A stretch of DNA of 64,000 nucleotides from Lepisosteus oculatus (GCF_040954835.1 NW_027168298.1:799001-863000), one strand, 5' to 3'. Shown: positions 45,241-55,660, counted from the stretch's first letter. Translations and numbers: made by a program. Notes: generated by a model not told the origin, from the letters alone.

Positions 45241-46116
45241 AGCGGAGCACCGCGCTTTTACAGACACTTGGACACATCTGCGTTCGGTGTGCACTTAACC
45301 TGCTCTCTGAGCCCGTTGCCTCCGTCCCATTTAATAGCAGAACTGACGCCAAGAGAAATGATGAGAAATGGCATTTATCGGGCACTTTTCATGTCCAAGG
45401 AGCTCAATGCCCTTGACACCTCCCCAAGGCGACAGAGCTGTGCATTCTTTGGCGACACCATTTTTTCTTTTGTTTAATTTCTATACTTATTGATAGAATA
45501 AAAACGATATGTCATGTACTGTAAGGGAAATGTCTCTTTTCATGGGGAAAGCTAGCACCAGCAAATGTTGTGTTTAGAAGAAGTGATTTAACATGACACG
45601 TGACCTAATTTACCGGAGCAAAAGCTCACCCAGCAAGCCCTGCTTTACTTCTACAGGAGAGAAGTACTGTAGAGTCTGCAAGATGTTCAGCTGGGTACCT
45701 ACGTCAGCATGCCTCGGCTGCAAAGGAACAAGTAATAGGTTTATTGCATGCTGAAAAGAGAAAAACGGAAACACAGCGTTTCGACTGTGAGGTCTTCTCA
45801 CACCTGAAGAAGCCTCACACCTGTAAAAGGCTCCATGGTTTTCTTTCTTCTCTTTTCAACATGGAATACACCTATTGTCTGCAAGATGTGACAATTTCAT
45901 GGTGTTTTGGAAGAAAACCTTTTTTCTTTGAATTCAAAATCAATCGGAATTTCAGCACGACACATCAACACTTTTTCTGTTTTAAGGAGATGATATTTTA
46001 AACCTGATAAAAATAGTAGGAAACACAAGTTTCTTGCTGTGAAAATTTAGATGGGGAAGTGTACTACTAGTAGCAGTGTAGAGCTCTCTGTGGTGGAGTG
46101 CAAGCACGTGTTCTAT
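45241..46116. other. Thr flank and dispersed repeat, no gene seen
   Basis: 45260-45420 resembles the Ser-GCT/Thr spacer (compare 55200-55400). 45690-45862 holds an inverted pair of the Penelope-like motif (GCATGCTGAAAAGAG facing CTCTTTTCAACATGG). Confidence 0.5.
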
Positions 46117-46189
46117 GGGCCAGTGGCGTAATGGATAACGCTTCTGACTTTGGATCAGAAGATTGTAAGTTCGAGTCCTGCCTGGCTCG
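46117..46189 (+). tRNA. tRNA-Arg body with Gln anticodon (TTG)
   Basis: 73 bp, GGGCCAGTGGCGTAATGG, anticodon loop CTTTGGA. The body and acceptor match tRNA-Arg; the loop is one C-to-T step from Arg-TCG (CTTCGGA). Acceptor and anticodon stems pair well; the T stem has one A-C mismatch. If charged with Arg it would misread Gln codons. It may equally be silent. Confidence 0.65.
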
Positions 46190-47745
46190 CGAGGCTTTTA
46201 AACCTCTCAGGTTCCTCGGTAACAGGTTGCCGTCATGTATATGAACTATAGAAAAGCATTTGCCACAACCCGTAAATTAGCACGCAAGTGCGGGCTGGTG
46301 AACACAGAACTGTATGGAGATCATCTCCAGCTCCGAGCTCAATTGCAATGAAAAAACATGCAGAAAAGAACTGGAGAGCAGCTGAATTTGTGCTCAGTAG
46401 GGTGGGGAGGACTCAGCATTGCTATTGTTCTAATTGGCATGAACTGCAGGGGATCTGAATCAGAACATGTCAGATAGTTCGATCATTGCGTCAATATGTA
46501 GGCCACGTTAATACAGAATTATTACTTTGTCTGTCTCGTCTTTGTATATAGCTGAATGTCCCTGACAATTTCATGTTAGTTTTTAAGAACGACATTGGTG
46601 CTAATATATACATATATAGCATATAAGGAAAACGTAAATGTTTAGTCCATGCTGAAAAGATAAGAAAACCGCCACAACGTTTCATCTTGGAATAAATCTT
46701 TACTTGTTGTTTTGCAGCCTACCCATTCTGACCTAACTCCTCCCTTGAAATTCCCTAACAGATAAGGGTACGTAACGGCTCATGCGATGCTCAGTTGCAA
46801 TTTGTCCCAAAACAAACAAGAACAGCAGCTGAGGGTTTGAGTTTGAACATGCACTGTATTAAAGCAGCTTTTATTTCCATTGATAAATGCTAGATATTCC
46901 TACAGAGATTCTCCAGGTGAGTAAGCGATTCCTGTTTCTGTTTCTATTTCTGTTTCATATATATACATTATATATATATATGTTACATGTGTCTCTGCAA
47001 TAGTATAAATGTGTTATACACTATCAGGGGCTGCTTTTTTGTGCACCTCATCTACAACAAGGGTTTTTTTTTCATTTATGTTTGTGGACCTTCACCATTT
47101 GAGGAAGTGAGTTAGATAAGAAAGTTACAGGTATGGTGAGCAATGACTGACAAAGGCACGTACTGGGTATTCCTTACAGAAGTGTAAGCAATTTGTTCTA
47201 AAAAACACCGGCTAAAGTCCAACATCGTTAGCAATCTTATTACTTAAACAGAATTAACATCAATAAACTGTAAGGTGCTGGTACATGCGAGTAGATTTGA
47301 TCTTCTATTAAACAAAAATGCAATTACAGCTCTAAAAAGGTCAACCTAGACTTCTGTAACAGATCTGTTCAGGTCATCGCTGTTTCTCTGACCTTGTGAG
47401 TCTTTGGAATTTTAAAAGTGTATTTTGCTTGCCTTTCATGTGGTCTGTGTACAAGTCACTGTGGCGTATGCGGTCCTACACAGCCTTGCTATAGACGTGA
47501 CGAGCCTCCGCTATGTTGCAATGGAGAACAGGTTCAGTACGGAGCTGCTGAGAAAATTCAGCTGGAAAGCTCGTTGCAGAAAAGCATCGTTATCTGTGTC
47601 CAGCGGCAAAGCGTCCATCGTGGGTGCTGAAGAATCGATTTCACAGGCTGCGGGTCCAGGCGATTTAGAGTGTTAAAGGTCCCAGCGAAAACGGAACGGC
47701 GCTGGTCCTTTTACACGCACGCACGCAACCAAATGCAAAGGACGC
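46190..47745. repeat. Arg-block flank and unassigned sequence, no gene seen
   Basis: 46190-47050 is the Arg flank (diverged copy of 38499-39150). An AT microsatellite lies at about 46958-46982. 47400-47740 leads into the Ser block; short frames have no recognisable product. Confidence 0.5.
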
Positions 47746-47827
47746 CGTAGTCGGCAGGATTTGAACCTGCGCGGGGAGACCCCAACAGATTTCAAGTCTA
47801 TCACCTTAACCACTCGGCCACGACTAC
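47746..47827 (-). tRNA. tRNA-Ser (TGA)
   Basis: 82 bp, GTAGTCGTGGCCGAGTGG, anticodon loop CTTGAAA, T arm CAGGTTCAAATCCTG, acceptor perfect. Both internal promoter boxes are intact. Confidence 0.93.
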
Positions 47828-48655
47828 AGCGAGCGCTGCGGCCGCTGCCTTCTTGCTACAATCGAACAGGGAGTGCGAGGCGGCGGCGGCAGTGGAGGCA
47901 ACTTTTTTCAAGTTCGCTCTCCGTTTAAGAAACCTTTTACGCCATACGTGCAAGCACACACACACACACACCTCAGAGGACTTAAGGGTGGCTTCAAGTT
48001 GGAATGATAAAGTCTCCCCGTTCGGACATGAAAACAGAACGTTCTTAGACAGAAAGCAATCAACAACGGAGACATGTGGACGACGATTTTAGTCACTGCA
48101 CTTTGAATAGCATTTTTACTCCAGTTACAGGAGATGCACCAATGGCCCTTGACCTACGCTCTTACCAATGCCTTGAACATTCAAACAAAACAGCCCTCAA
48201 GTCCTGCGGTTTAATATAACGCTGTTACGTGTCGAGGCAGTATTTGACTCTGTCCTACCGTTGAGACACGGGGCGTATATGGAAACGAACACATGCTACG
48301 GATCGTCTCTAATCGGTCCCTACAGTTGGAAGGCTCCTTGAAGCGTGCACCCCCATCATTCATCTTTGCGCATCTGTGAAAGGTAGACTCTTGAGCAATG
48401 TTTGAGCCAGCTCTAAGGCAACTAGTGCTATTGGACAGACACCTCTGGAAGATCCTAAGAGTCTCTTAACACCACTTCCAGCAGCAAGCTTAATTGTTCG
48501 CTGGAGGTCTCCCACCCAGGTACTGACCAGGCAAAGAATCACCAGTACATTGAATGAGGAAGTTAATCCTGAAATCCAATTACATATCTCAAGGTAAGAC
48601 AAATCCATAAGAACATGTCTTAGTATTACTTCGTTTACATTAGTATGGCACTGAG
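47828..48655. repeat. Ser flank, CA microsatellite and SINE fragment
   Basis: Ser flank to about 48420, with a CA run at 47955-47972. At about 48470-48540 (minus strand) GGTCAGTACCTGGGTGGGAG is a short 5S-derived SINE fragment, closer to real 5S rRNA than the other copies. No gene seen. Confidence 0.55.
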
Positions 48656-49374
48656 TTGGAGCTCCTCTTTAAGCTGTGGTTTAGTTTTGCATTCATGTGT
48701 TTCTAGAGCAGTTATTTATGGGGGTGGGTGGGTCTTTCACAGAGGCTCAGGACAAATCCCCCGCCTGAAAGTCTAATGTGTGCGTTCAGACAGTCACAGG
48801 TCAAGAGCCAGGCAGGAGGACAATGGACAGAAGAGCCAACGAACTAAAAATAAAAGAACAGATATGAAAAAGCCACCATCTTTTTCTTTTTGACATTTTC
48901 CGACTTTCATGCAAGCCAGGACAAAGTTGCTCGTAGCTACTTGTGGATTCAAATACTCTATCGAGTGCTTTGATGAGTTTTTGCAATTTGATTGTCGTCC
49001 TGTCAGCCTGTTTCTGTTTTTTTTTTTTTCAATCTAGGGATGGAAAGTATGAGGGAAATGATGGAGCAATCAATAACCGCTCCGGAAAAATGGCAGAAAG
49101 AAATGGTCCGTCACTAAGGACATTTGTGAAGCAGAGGAGTGACATCACCACAAAGGCGACACATTCTGCTGATGGTTTTGGTGAATAATGATTGAGGCGC
49201 GTTAAGAGAAAGGTAGCTGTGTCAGCATGCGTAGGCTGCAAAGGATCAAGCAAAGGTTTACTCCATGCTGAAAAGAGAAGAAAAGAAGCACAACGTTTCG
49301 ACTGTGGAGCCTTCTGCGCCATCTTCTTTAGCGGTGATGATGTTTACATTGGAAAAACTGAGACATGCGTCCCT

Positions 49375-49411
<37 letters not shown>

Positions 49412-49574
49412 AAACGCGCTAACCGATTGCGCCACAGAGACTGACGGCCGCTTGTGCTCCCTACATTTGCAGGTTTATGGTCAAAGAAAACAATCACTTG
49501 CGCTTCTTGCAGCCGGCAATCTTTTTCCACTGACAACCAAGAAATGGATTTCATCTTTCACAAGCTGTATGGAT
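48656..49574. repeat. Direct duplication, copy 2
   Basis: Partner of 44141-45060. It ends at CTGTATGGATTTT where LINE sequence begins, so either the LINE was truncated by this duplication or the duplication ended at it. Confidence 0.9.
49368..49441 (-). tRNA. tRNA-Asn (GTT)
   Basis: Like 44850-44923, but with the consensus anticodon stem (GGCTGTTAACCG context). All stems pair. This is the better of the two Asn genes. Confidence 0.94.
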
Positions 49575-50387
49575 TTTGAAATGTATGGACGATGCCAGGT
49601 GTCCCACAACACCACAGCGCCGACACACCTTTGGTTGTCCCACATAAAAAACATAGCCATTGCAGGCGCCCAGCCGGATTGTAGAGGGCAGGTGCCTTAA
49701 GCCTCCATTTACATTGTCCGGTAGCAAGCGAACCTCGAATTTCCTTGCTCCTGTTTTTATACCGTCAACATCTCTAACCTCAGTTCCATGGTGGACGGTG
49801 CAGTACTGCTTAAGCCAGGTGTGAATGTCCTCCGTCTTTGCCAGTTCCGAGAACATAACAACATGCACCGTTTTCCTCTCTCTCTGTGTCAGAGGCTGCA
49901 AGTTGATCTTCTCAAGGGCAGGAACTTTCCCTCTTTTTGCCTCAAACACATCCACACATTGTTCAAACAGAGAATAGGTAGCAAAAACAACCTCAAATGC
50001 TTTCTGACCTGGGAGAGCGAAGATGAAATCCAAGTGCCGAGGTTCAAAGCCACGTTCCTTCTGTAACACTTTTCTGCTGAACTGCATACGATCCATGAAG
50101 AGGTCATCCAAAAGCTCAAAACGTACAGCATTCTTGCGGGATCCAAAGGTTGCCATCTCAAACTGCAAAACAAACACTGCTTCCACAAAACAAGAAAACA
50201 ATCCAACTACTCTAACTACAGGCTGATCAAGGTATCTCCCCTGCCAGGTAAGCCGAGAGCCGCAGGCAATGAGCCCAGAGCTGAACGGGCCCCACTGGCT
50301 CGTTTGTAAGGCCAGGTGCATTGCCAACCACGACCGGCAGGGCAGAGGCCTTGAAGGCGGCCTGGGCTCCTGCAGCTGTCCAGCCAC
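49575..50387 (-). mobile_element. Tx1/L1-like LINE, 5' UTR and partial ORF1
   Basis: ORF1 starts at 50156 (MATFGSRKNAVRFELLDD) and runs about 194 residues without a stop to the junction. Segments include RKTVHVVMFSELAKTEDI, FEVRLLPDNVNGGLRHLPST and a CCHC-type knuckle start, VCRRCGVVGH. Order and wording match the ZCCHC3-like ORF1 of Tx1-clade fish LINEs. ORF1 is cut at about 49575 by the 0.9-kb duplication. Upstream, about 230 bp of GC-rich 5' UTR end directly at the U5 gene. ORF2 is absent. Confidence 0.78.
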
Positions 50388-50505
50388 GCACTCTGGTTTC
50401 TCTTCATCTCGTACAAATCTTTTGCCTTTTACTAAAGATTTCCATGGAGAGGAACATGAATGAGTTCCATACAATTTTTGTGCTTCCCTGCCTTCGGGTG
50501 GGGCG
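50388..50505 (+). ncRNA. RNU5: U5 spliceosomal snRNA
   Basis: U5 holds exon ends in the spliceosome through its loop 1. The sequence begins ACTCTGGTTTCTCTTC (normally preceded by AT; here GC). It keeps loop 1 GCCTTTTACTAA between the stems AAATCTTTT and AAGATTT, the Sm site ACAATTTTTG and a 3' hairpin CCCTGCC-TTCG-GGTGGGG. An snRNA 3'-box-like stretch follows at about 50525. Upstream lies LINE sequence in opposite orientation, so the normal PSE and DSE are absent and the copy may be silent. U4 follows 226 bp downstream on the same strand. Confidence 0.9.
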
Positions 50506-50731
50506 CAGCTGGGCTGGACAAAGAGAGAAACTAAAACCGCTCACAATCGCTCTTATTACGGCGACTGTGGCCGTCTGCTCTGCGAGTCCTCGGTCTCCGC
50601 CTCTCTGATTGGCGCTCTTTTCTTTGGGGGGCGGGAATATGCTGTGAAATATGAAGCGTTACAGCAACGACATGCCATGAGACGATTGATAACGATTTCC
50701 ATAGGATCCCCGCGGTTGCCTGGCAACCGTC

Positions 50732-50876
50732 AGCTTTGCGCAGTGGCAGTATCGTAGCCTGTGAGGTTTAGCCGAGGCGCGATTATTGCTAGTTGAAAAC
50801 TTTTCCCAATACCCCGCTTCCGCCGGTTTGCAATACAATCGGCGAAAGCAATTTTTGACAGTCTCGTCAGAGACTG
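50732..50876 (+). ncRNA. RNU4: U4 spliceosomal snRNA, third copy
   Basis: 145 nt, identical by eye to 44-188. The 230 bp between U5 and U4 include CGTTACAGCAACGACATGCC about 70 bp upstream, shared with the other U4 copies, a likely snRNA proximal element region. Confidence 0.95.
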
Positions 50877-52043
50877 AGCAAGGTGTTTAAAGACAGATTT
50901 TGTCATGGTAACATCATGGTAGAAAGAAACAAGCTTGTTACGTCTCAACAGAAACGCTCTTTAGCTCTTTCAGCGTTATGCAGAGAACAGCGTCTGTCGA
51001 GATCACTTTTGAGTCAGCGCGAAACGCCGTGTGCTGTCAGTTTGATTTCATATTGCTCGTAGCGGCGCCCGGCTTTTGTCTGTCAAACGTTAGGTTGCGC
51101 TTCTTCATGCTGCATCGTCGGCATGAGTGGAGCTTTTTAAACGTCTGTACTTACTGCGCCCCATAAGAAATCGTTTGTCCCCGTTCAAAAGAGATTGTGC
51201 GATGCCCTGCAGCGTTCGCAAAGCAAACCTTTGACAGTTTGAAAAGAGGAATTTATTCTGCTTCCTGTGCGTGCAGTAGTTACAAAGTTGAACGTCTTTA
51301 CACGATCTGCTGCAGTTTTCAGTGGGCGGGCTTTGTCAGATGGCTTGGAAAAACGCACTGTGTTTCGGCTCGGGAAACATCATGAGCAGTGTCCTGCATG
51401 TTTTCTGTGTATAGCTGTCTTTTAACGCATACAGAATTCATTCGAAATCATTGTAAGATTCTCCCTCAGTTCCGTTGTGCAGTGCTTTACCTCTTTCAAA
51501 AGGCTTCACTTTCCTAGTCACATTCCAAGGCTCATCGAACCCGGGCTGTTTCCTCCAGCGGTATAGTATTGCAGTGAGACAGCACGATGCCTGCAAGACT
51601 ATGTCACACTAAACGCCACAGATTGTGTTTGTCCGTTCGTGTCAGTCGTCCTGCAGCCACGGGAAGTGGGACACAAACATGCTGCAATGCTTTCAGGACG
51701 TTAGGATTTGTTTGTGCAACATCCGAGAAGAGTACTTGTGGCTTGAATGTGAACTGTACGTGCCCGCCCCCTTTCCTCTGTAGTGCATGAGTTCCTCCCG
51801 GCATGCCCTTCGTCATTGTTCTGTCATCTTGTATTTAAAGGGTTGTATTTCTGCTGCTGAAAATAAGCAACGGTTTTCTCACAACGCCCTTTGTTCCCGA
51901 CGGAGCCCTTGTCTGTCATGAAATTCTTCAAAACCTCAAGCTAGAAGAAGAAGACGACAAATATGAAGCGTTACAGCAACGACATGCCATGAGACGATTG
52001 ATAACGAGTTCCATAAGATCCCCGCGGTTGCCTGGCAACCGTC
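50877..52043. repeat. U4-block flank and U4/Gly spacer, no gene seen
   Basis: 50877-51450 equals 189-765. 51450-51550 is a Gly-TCC flank fused to a remnant GAACCCGGGCTG. 51546-51965 equals 16622-17070 in reverse. 51546-51610 and 52186-52260 are inverted copies, so the fourth U4 sits inside a small palindrome. Confidence 0.65.
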
Positions 52044-52184
52044 AGATTTGCGCATTGGCAGTATCGTAGCCTGTGAGGTTTAGCCGAGGCGCGATTATTG
52101 CTAGTTGAAAACTTTTCCCAATACCCCGCTTCCGCCGGTTTGCAATACAATCGGCGAAAGCAATTTTTGACAGTCTCGTCAGAG
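52044..52184 (+). pseudogene. RNU4: U4 snRNA copy with damaged ends
   Basis: Begins AGATTTGCGCATTGGC, two changes from AGCTTTGCGCAGTGGC. Its 3' hairpin is cut at GTCTCGTCAGAG by fusion to the inverted spacer (GCGTGACATAGTC). The central part and Sm site are intact. Confidence 0.85.
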
Positions 52185-52366
52185 CGTGACATAGTCTTGC
52201 AGGCATCGTGCTGTCTAACTGCAATACTATACCGCTGGAGGAAACAGCCCGGGTTCAATGAGCCTTGGAATGTGACTAGGAAAGTGAAGCCTTTTGAAAG
52301 AGGTAATGTCGACGCTTTTTTAACAGAGCACCAAAAAAGCGTCTTTTTTGAAGGCCTGGGTACTGA

Positions 52367-52437
52367 GCATTGGTGGTTCAGTGGTAGAATTCTCACTTCC
52401 CACGTGGGAGGCTCTGGTTCGATTCCCAGCCAAAGCA
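52367..52437 (+). tRNA. tRNA-Gly-like, anticodon CCC
   Basis: 71 bp, GCATTGGTGGTTCAGTGG, loop TTCCCAC giving CCC, with a re-paired anticodon stem CTCAC/GTGGG. The acceptor has one A-A mismatch and the T stem two mismatches. It derives from the Gly-GCC lineage. Gly-CCC is a normal isoacceptor, but this body looks impaired. Confidence 0.6.
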
Positions 52438-52499
52438 GTGGCTTTTGCAGCGAGCGGCTCCATCACTTGCATCCCCTTGCAACTCGCAACTGAAAACCC

Positions 52500-52742
52500 A
52501 CTGAAGCAAAGCATTTGTTAGCCAGGTCAGTACCCGGATGAGGGTGAGCTACAGGGAAAAACAAAGTTTCCAGCTGGAAGCGGTGTTAATGGTGCCGGTG
52601 GGGGGGCGCTCAACCTGAGGTCTGTGCGGGTCCCAATGCCCCAGCATAGTGACGGAGACGCTGTGTTGTAAAAGGGCGCTGTCTCTTGGATGAGATGTAA
52701 AACCGAGGTCACAGTGCTCTGTGGTCATTAAAAATGACCACC
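52500..52742 (+). repeat. 5S rRNA-derived SINE (SINE3-type)
   Basis: Same element between Gly and Ile as elsewhere; the head is decayed (GAAGCAAAGCATTTGTTAGC). Confidence 0.72.
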
Positions 52743-52994
52743 AAAACCTTTGACAAAAGCTCTTGGTAATTGATGGTCTTCAATAATGCTTCTCCTTTAG
52801 GTACATTTTAAATCAGCTGAAAAATGCTGTGAAATGGGGGGTCACTTCACGCCAGTGTAGGATTTGGGTTACAAGAACCATGAAACTGCACGAGAAAGCC
52901 CGTACACTGAATTACACGGCTTTCTATTCAAAGGAGGGCAAAAGAAATTCCCTGAGTTCGATTTTTTGCAGCACAGAGAGGATTGCTGTCGTGA

Positions 52995-53068
52995 GGCTGG
53001 TTAGCTCAGTTGGTTAGAGCGTGGTGCTAATACTGCCAAGGTCGTGGGTTCGATCTCCATACAGGCCA
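52995..53068 (+). tRNA. tRNA-Ile (AAT), minor defects
   Basis: 74 bp, GGCTGGTTAGCTCAGTTGG, loop CTAATAC with anticodon AAT. One acceptor mismatch and several wobble pairs (GTGGGTTCGATCTCCAT). Possibly weak. Confidence 0.75.
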
Positions 53069-53997
53069 GGTCGTTTTCTCCTCTCTTACAAAAGCTGTTA
53101 GGTTCCTTTCCGTGGTGAGATGGGTTGTCATGCAACGCTGCCACATAGTGCCGACAGACAATTAAATGACAAAAATGAAGAGAGTTAAAGCAGCTGGAAA
53201 GGTTTTCTTACAACTTTTGAGCTGACACAGTTTTGGAAAATGTTTTCTTCACGCTGCACTGTACCACATAGGCAGCCAAGAGTCTCCAAAACAAAACAGA
53301 ATTGACAGTCATATAATGTCCATTAACCCCGGTTTTAAACACAGACTCATGTCTGCCATCATAAGAATATGAGTCCAATATTTTAGAATATAGTCAGAAT
53401 GTCTTCTAACCTTACCTGTGGTGTCTTTAATCCCTATTGCTCAATGCATGGTGTACGTACTGCATACATGTGTCTTGAGAATGAGGAATGGGCCCCTGAG
53501 ACATTTACCTGTTTCACAAATGATCGGATTTTACTAGAGATTCTGTTTGGGATTCAGATGTGCATTCGGACAGCAATTCCTTTCAAGAAATGATACGTTC
53601 TGGATGAGGTCAAAGGTGCTGGAACACTGTATTTAGGATGTGTTTGCAGTGATTGTGTCTCCTGCTTCAACGCAGTGATATATAGATGTGCTCCTGTAAT
53701 TTATTGGTACATGCCCAGGGCAGTAAGTAGTCTGAGGATTTATTTCCAGAAGGCATAGAGCAGTGAAACAGTGAAGTAGTGCAGCACACTGGATCATTAT
53801 ATTATTAGAATCTATTCTACCTAAATTATTACATTATACACAACTTGAGCTCTCAGCACCGTACTGAGCCCAGGTGTTTTTCTAAAGCTGTCAGGTGCAG
53901 TTCATTTACATGAAGGAAATCTCTTACTGGGTACGATTACAATGCAGTAAGTAGCACAGGCTACTAAGGGAGTAGCCTGATGCGTTTAAAAACAACC
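53069..53997. repeat. Spacer, unit B and Arg-block fragment, no gene seen
   Basis: 53100-53320 matches 57245-57300 and 57570-57710; 53399-53845 is repeat unit B; 53850-53990 is an inverted Arg flank (compare 38510-38650). Confidence 0.6.
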
Positions 53998-54070
53998 AGC
54001 GCCAGGCAGGAGTCGAACCTCCAAACTCCTAATCCATCGTCAGACACATTATCCATTGCACCACTGGCCC
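53998..54070 (-). pseudogene. tRNA-Arg-like relic, loop CGATGGA
   Basis: The Arg body GGGCCAGTGGTGCAATGG is recognisable. The anticodon loop lacks the invariant T33 and would read ATG. A pseudogene of the Arg-ACG lineage (38426-38498). Confidence 0.72.
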
Positions 54071-54234
54071 TGGGGTGACACTGCAGGACTGTAACCCAGT
54101 GAGCTTAGCACTGCAACTAGTAAAATATTATCCCCGGTCCATTCTTTTCCAAAAGTGAGAAACACCTGTTTTCTACATTTTGTCTGTTTTAAAACCATAT
54201 CTCTTTAAACCAAACCAAGAGTTTGTCTTTTGCA

Positions 54235-54850
54235 CTGATATTCTGATTCATTTCGATTTCAAAGAAAAAAAAAACATTACCTTCCAAAGCATCATAAAAT
54301 TGTCCCTTCCTCCAGACTCTACTTCTCTCTTGTAGTAGTACAGCAGACCTTTCCAGGTGATCAGATCACAGAGTCCGAAATGAGCTTCCTCCATCAAGCA
54401 AAGTACCTGAACATGACTCTGTCATCATGAAAGCGCCCCTGTAATAAAGAAATTAAATCCGAAATCAAGAGGGCAGTTGCCTACTGAAGTTCAAGAAGTC
54501 ATAAATTTTAACCTAGCAACACATTAAAGGCTGCATCTATACAAGTACGATTCTAGAAATGCTCACCAGATTACGTTTTAAGAAAGAACTGCGCCTCAGG
54601 TTCCGCCGAGATCTTAACTCGGATGGCAGGATTCAGAGTCTGGAGTGTGGAATGATGGCGCACGGAGGGTCCACATACTGTGGATCCCTCAGTGATCTTC
54701 CGCGTGTTCAAACTGCCAGCGTGTGACTCCCCTGTCCCCCTGACCTCATTGCTCTGCTCTCGCCTCTCTGCAGCTGAGCCCGACTCATGGTAAAGTGGAA
54801 AAAAATATGCCCTCAACGTGAGATTTACTCTGGAGTGAGGATAGTTGTTA
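54235..54850 (-). pseudogene. Fourth copy of the broken gene, leader only
   Basis: Leader region and leader exon on the minus strand, with intact donor (GAAGGTAATG). No coding exon follows. Mirrors the 37680-38260 arrangement including the adjoining Arg gene. Confidence 0.6.
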
Positions 54851-55125
54851 CCTTCTTATCGTTGAAACGGATGTATGTGATGTGGCGACTAGTTTCTTCT
54901 CCATTAGCAGGCTTAAGGTTAAAGAAAAAAACATTGCTGACTTCTTTTTTTTTTGCCAGCCGCGAGCGCTGATTAGCGAGGTTTGTATTTCATGTTTTGC
55001 AAGTTGCATCCATTTTAAGAAAAACAAGTCATTCAAGACAGGAAATGAATACTTGCATTTAATTAAGTCTAGCCGTAGGCGGTTGTCTGTAAGGACCAGT
55101 TCTGTTCGAGAAGACAGAACAAAGA
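54851..55125. repeat. Thr-block flank, no gene seen
   Basis: Reverse of 20118-20470 and 37304-37670. Confidence 0.6.
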
Positions 55126-55199
55126 AGGCACCACTGGGATTCGGACCCAGGATCTCCTGTTTAAGAGACAAGCGCTTTAACCAACTAAGCCACGGCACC
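55126..55199 (-). tRNA. tRNA-Thr body with Lys anticodon (CTT)
   Basis: 74 bp, GGTGCCGTGGCTTAGTTGG, loop CTCTTAA giving CTT, T arm CTGGGTCCGAATCCCAG. The acceptor pairs throughout with wobbles, and all arms fold. The body matches tRNA-Thr at 20069 and 37230; CTT is one step from Thr-CGT. Only the T loop (TCCGAAT) departs from the B box. If charged with Thr it would place Thr at Lys AAG codons. Confidence 0.68.
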
Positions 55200-55578
55200 C
55201 CGGGAGTATTGTCCTTTTGCAGCCACTTGGACACGCCACTCAGACACATCTGCATTCGGTGTGTGCTCCGCCTGCTCGCTGAGCAAGTTGCCACCTTTAC
55301 ATACAATAGCAACATCGACACCAAGAGAAAGGATGACAAATGGCTTTTATCTGGAACTTTTCATGTCCAAGGAGCTCAATGTGCTTTCTGTGTACAACAG
55401 GGCCACTGAACTCCACACTGGCCACTGAACCACAGCAGTGGCTTGCTGGCTTGACATCTCCCAAGGAAAATGTTGAAATCGCATGTGGAACAGGAAAAGG
55501 ACCCTCGAGTACGAGGGAAAAAAAAGAAAAAGATCATCTGGAGCGCGCCAACCCATTTCTGGACAGCCCAGTTCTGTT
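55200..55578. repeat. Thr to Ser-GCT spacer, no gene seen
   Basis: Reverse of 19690-20068 and 36852-37229. Frames on both strands (for example MSSFLLVSMLLLYVKV) are open in three copies, but the DNA itself is near-identical. Confidence 0.6.
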
Positions 55579-55660
55579 CACGAGGTGGCTGAGTGGTTAA
55601 GGCGATGGCTTGTTAATCCATTGTGCTCTGCATGTATGAGTTCAAATCCCACTCTTGTCG
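55579..55660 (+). pseudogene. tRNA-Ser body with Asn anticodon (GTT)
   Basis: Long variable arm and Ser-GCT flank, but the loop reads TTGTTAA (GTT). The last anticodon-stem pair and the terminal acceptor pair are lost, and the T stem is weakened (GAGTTCAAATCCCAC). Probably a pseudogene. Confidence 0.7.

Noticed and set aside
50157-50474. N-terminal 106 codons of the 307-codon minus-strand frame over U5
   Set aside because: It covers the LINE 5' UTR and the complement of U5; ORF1 proper begins at MATFGSRKN (50156).
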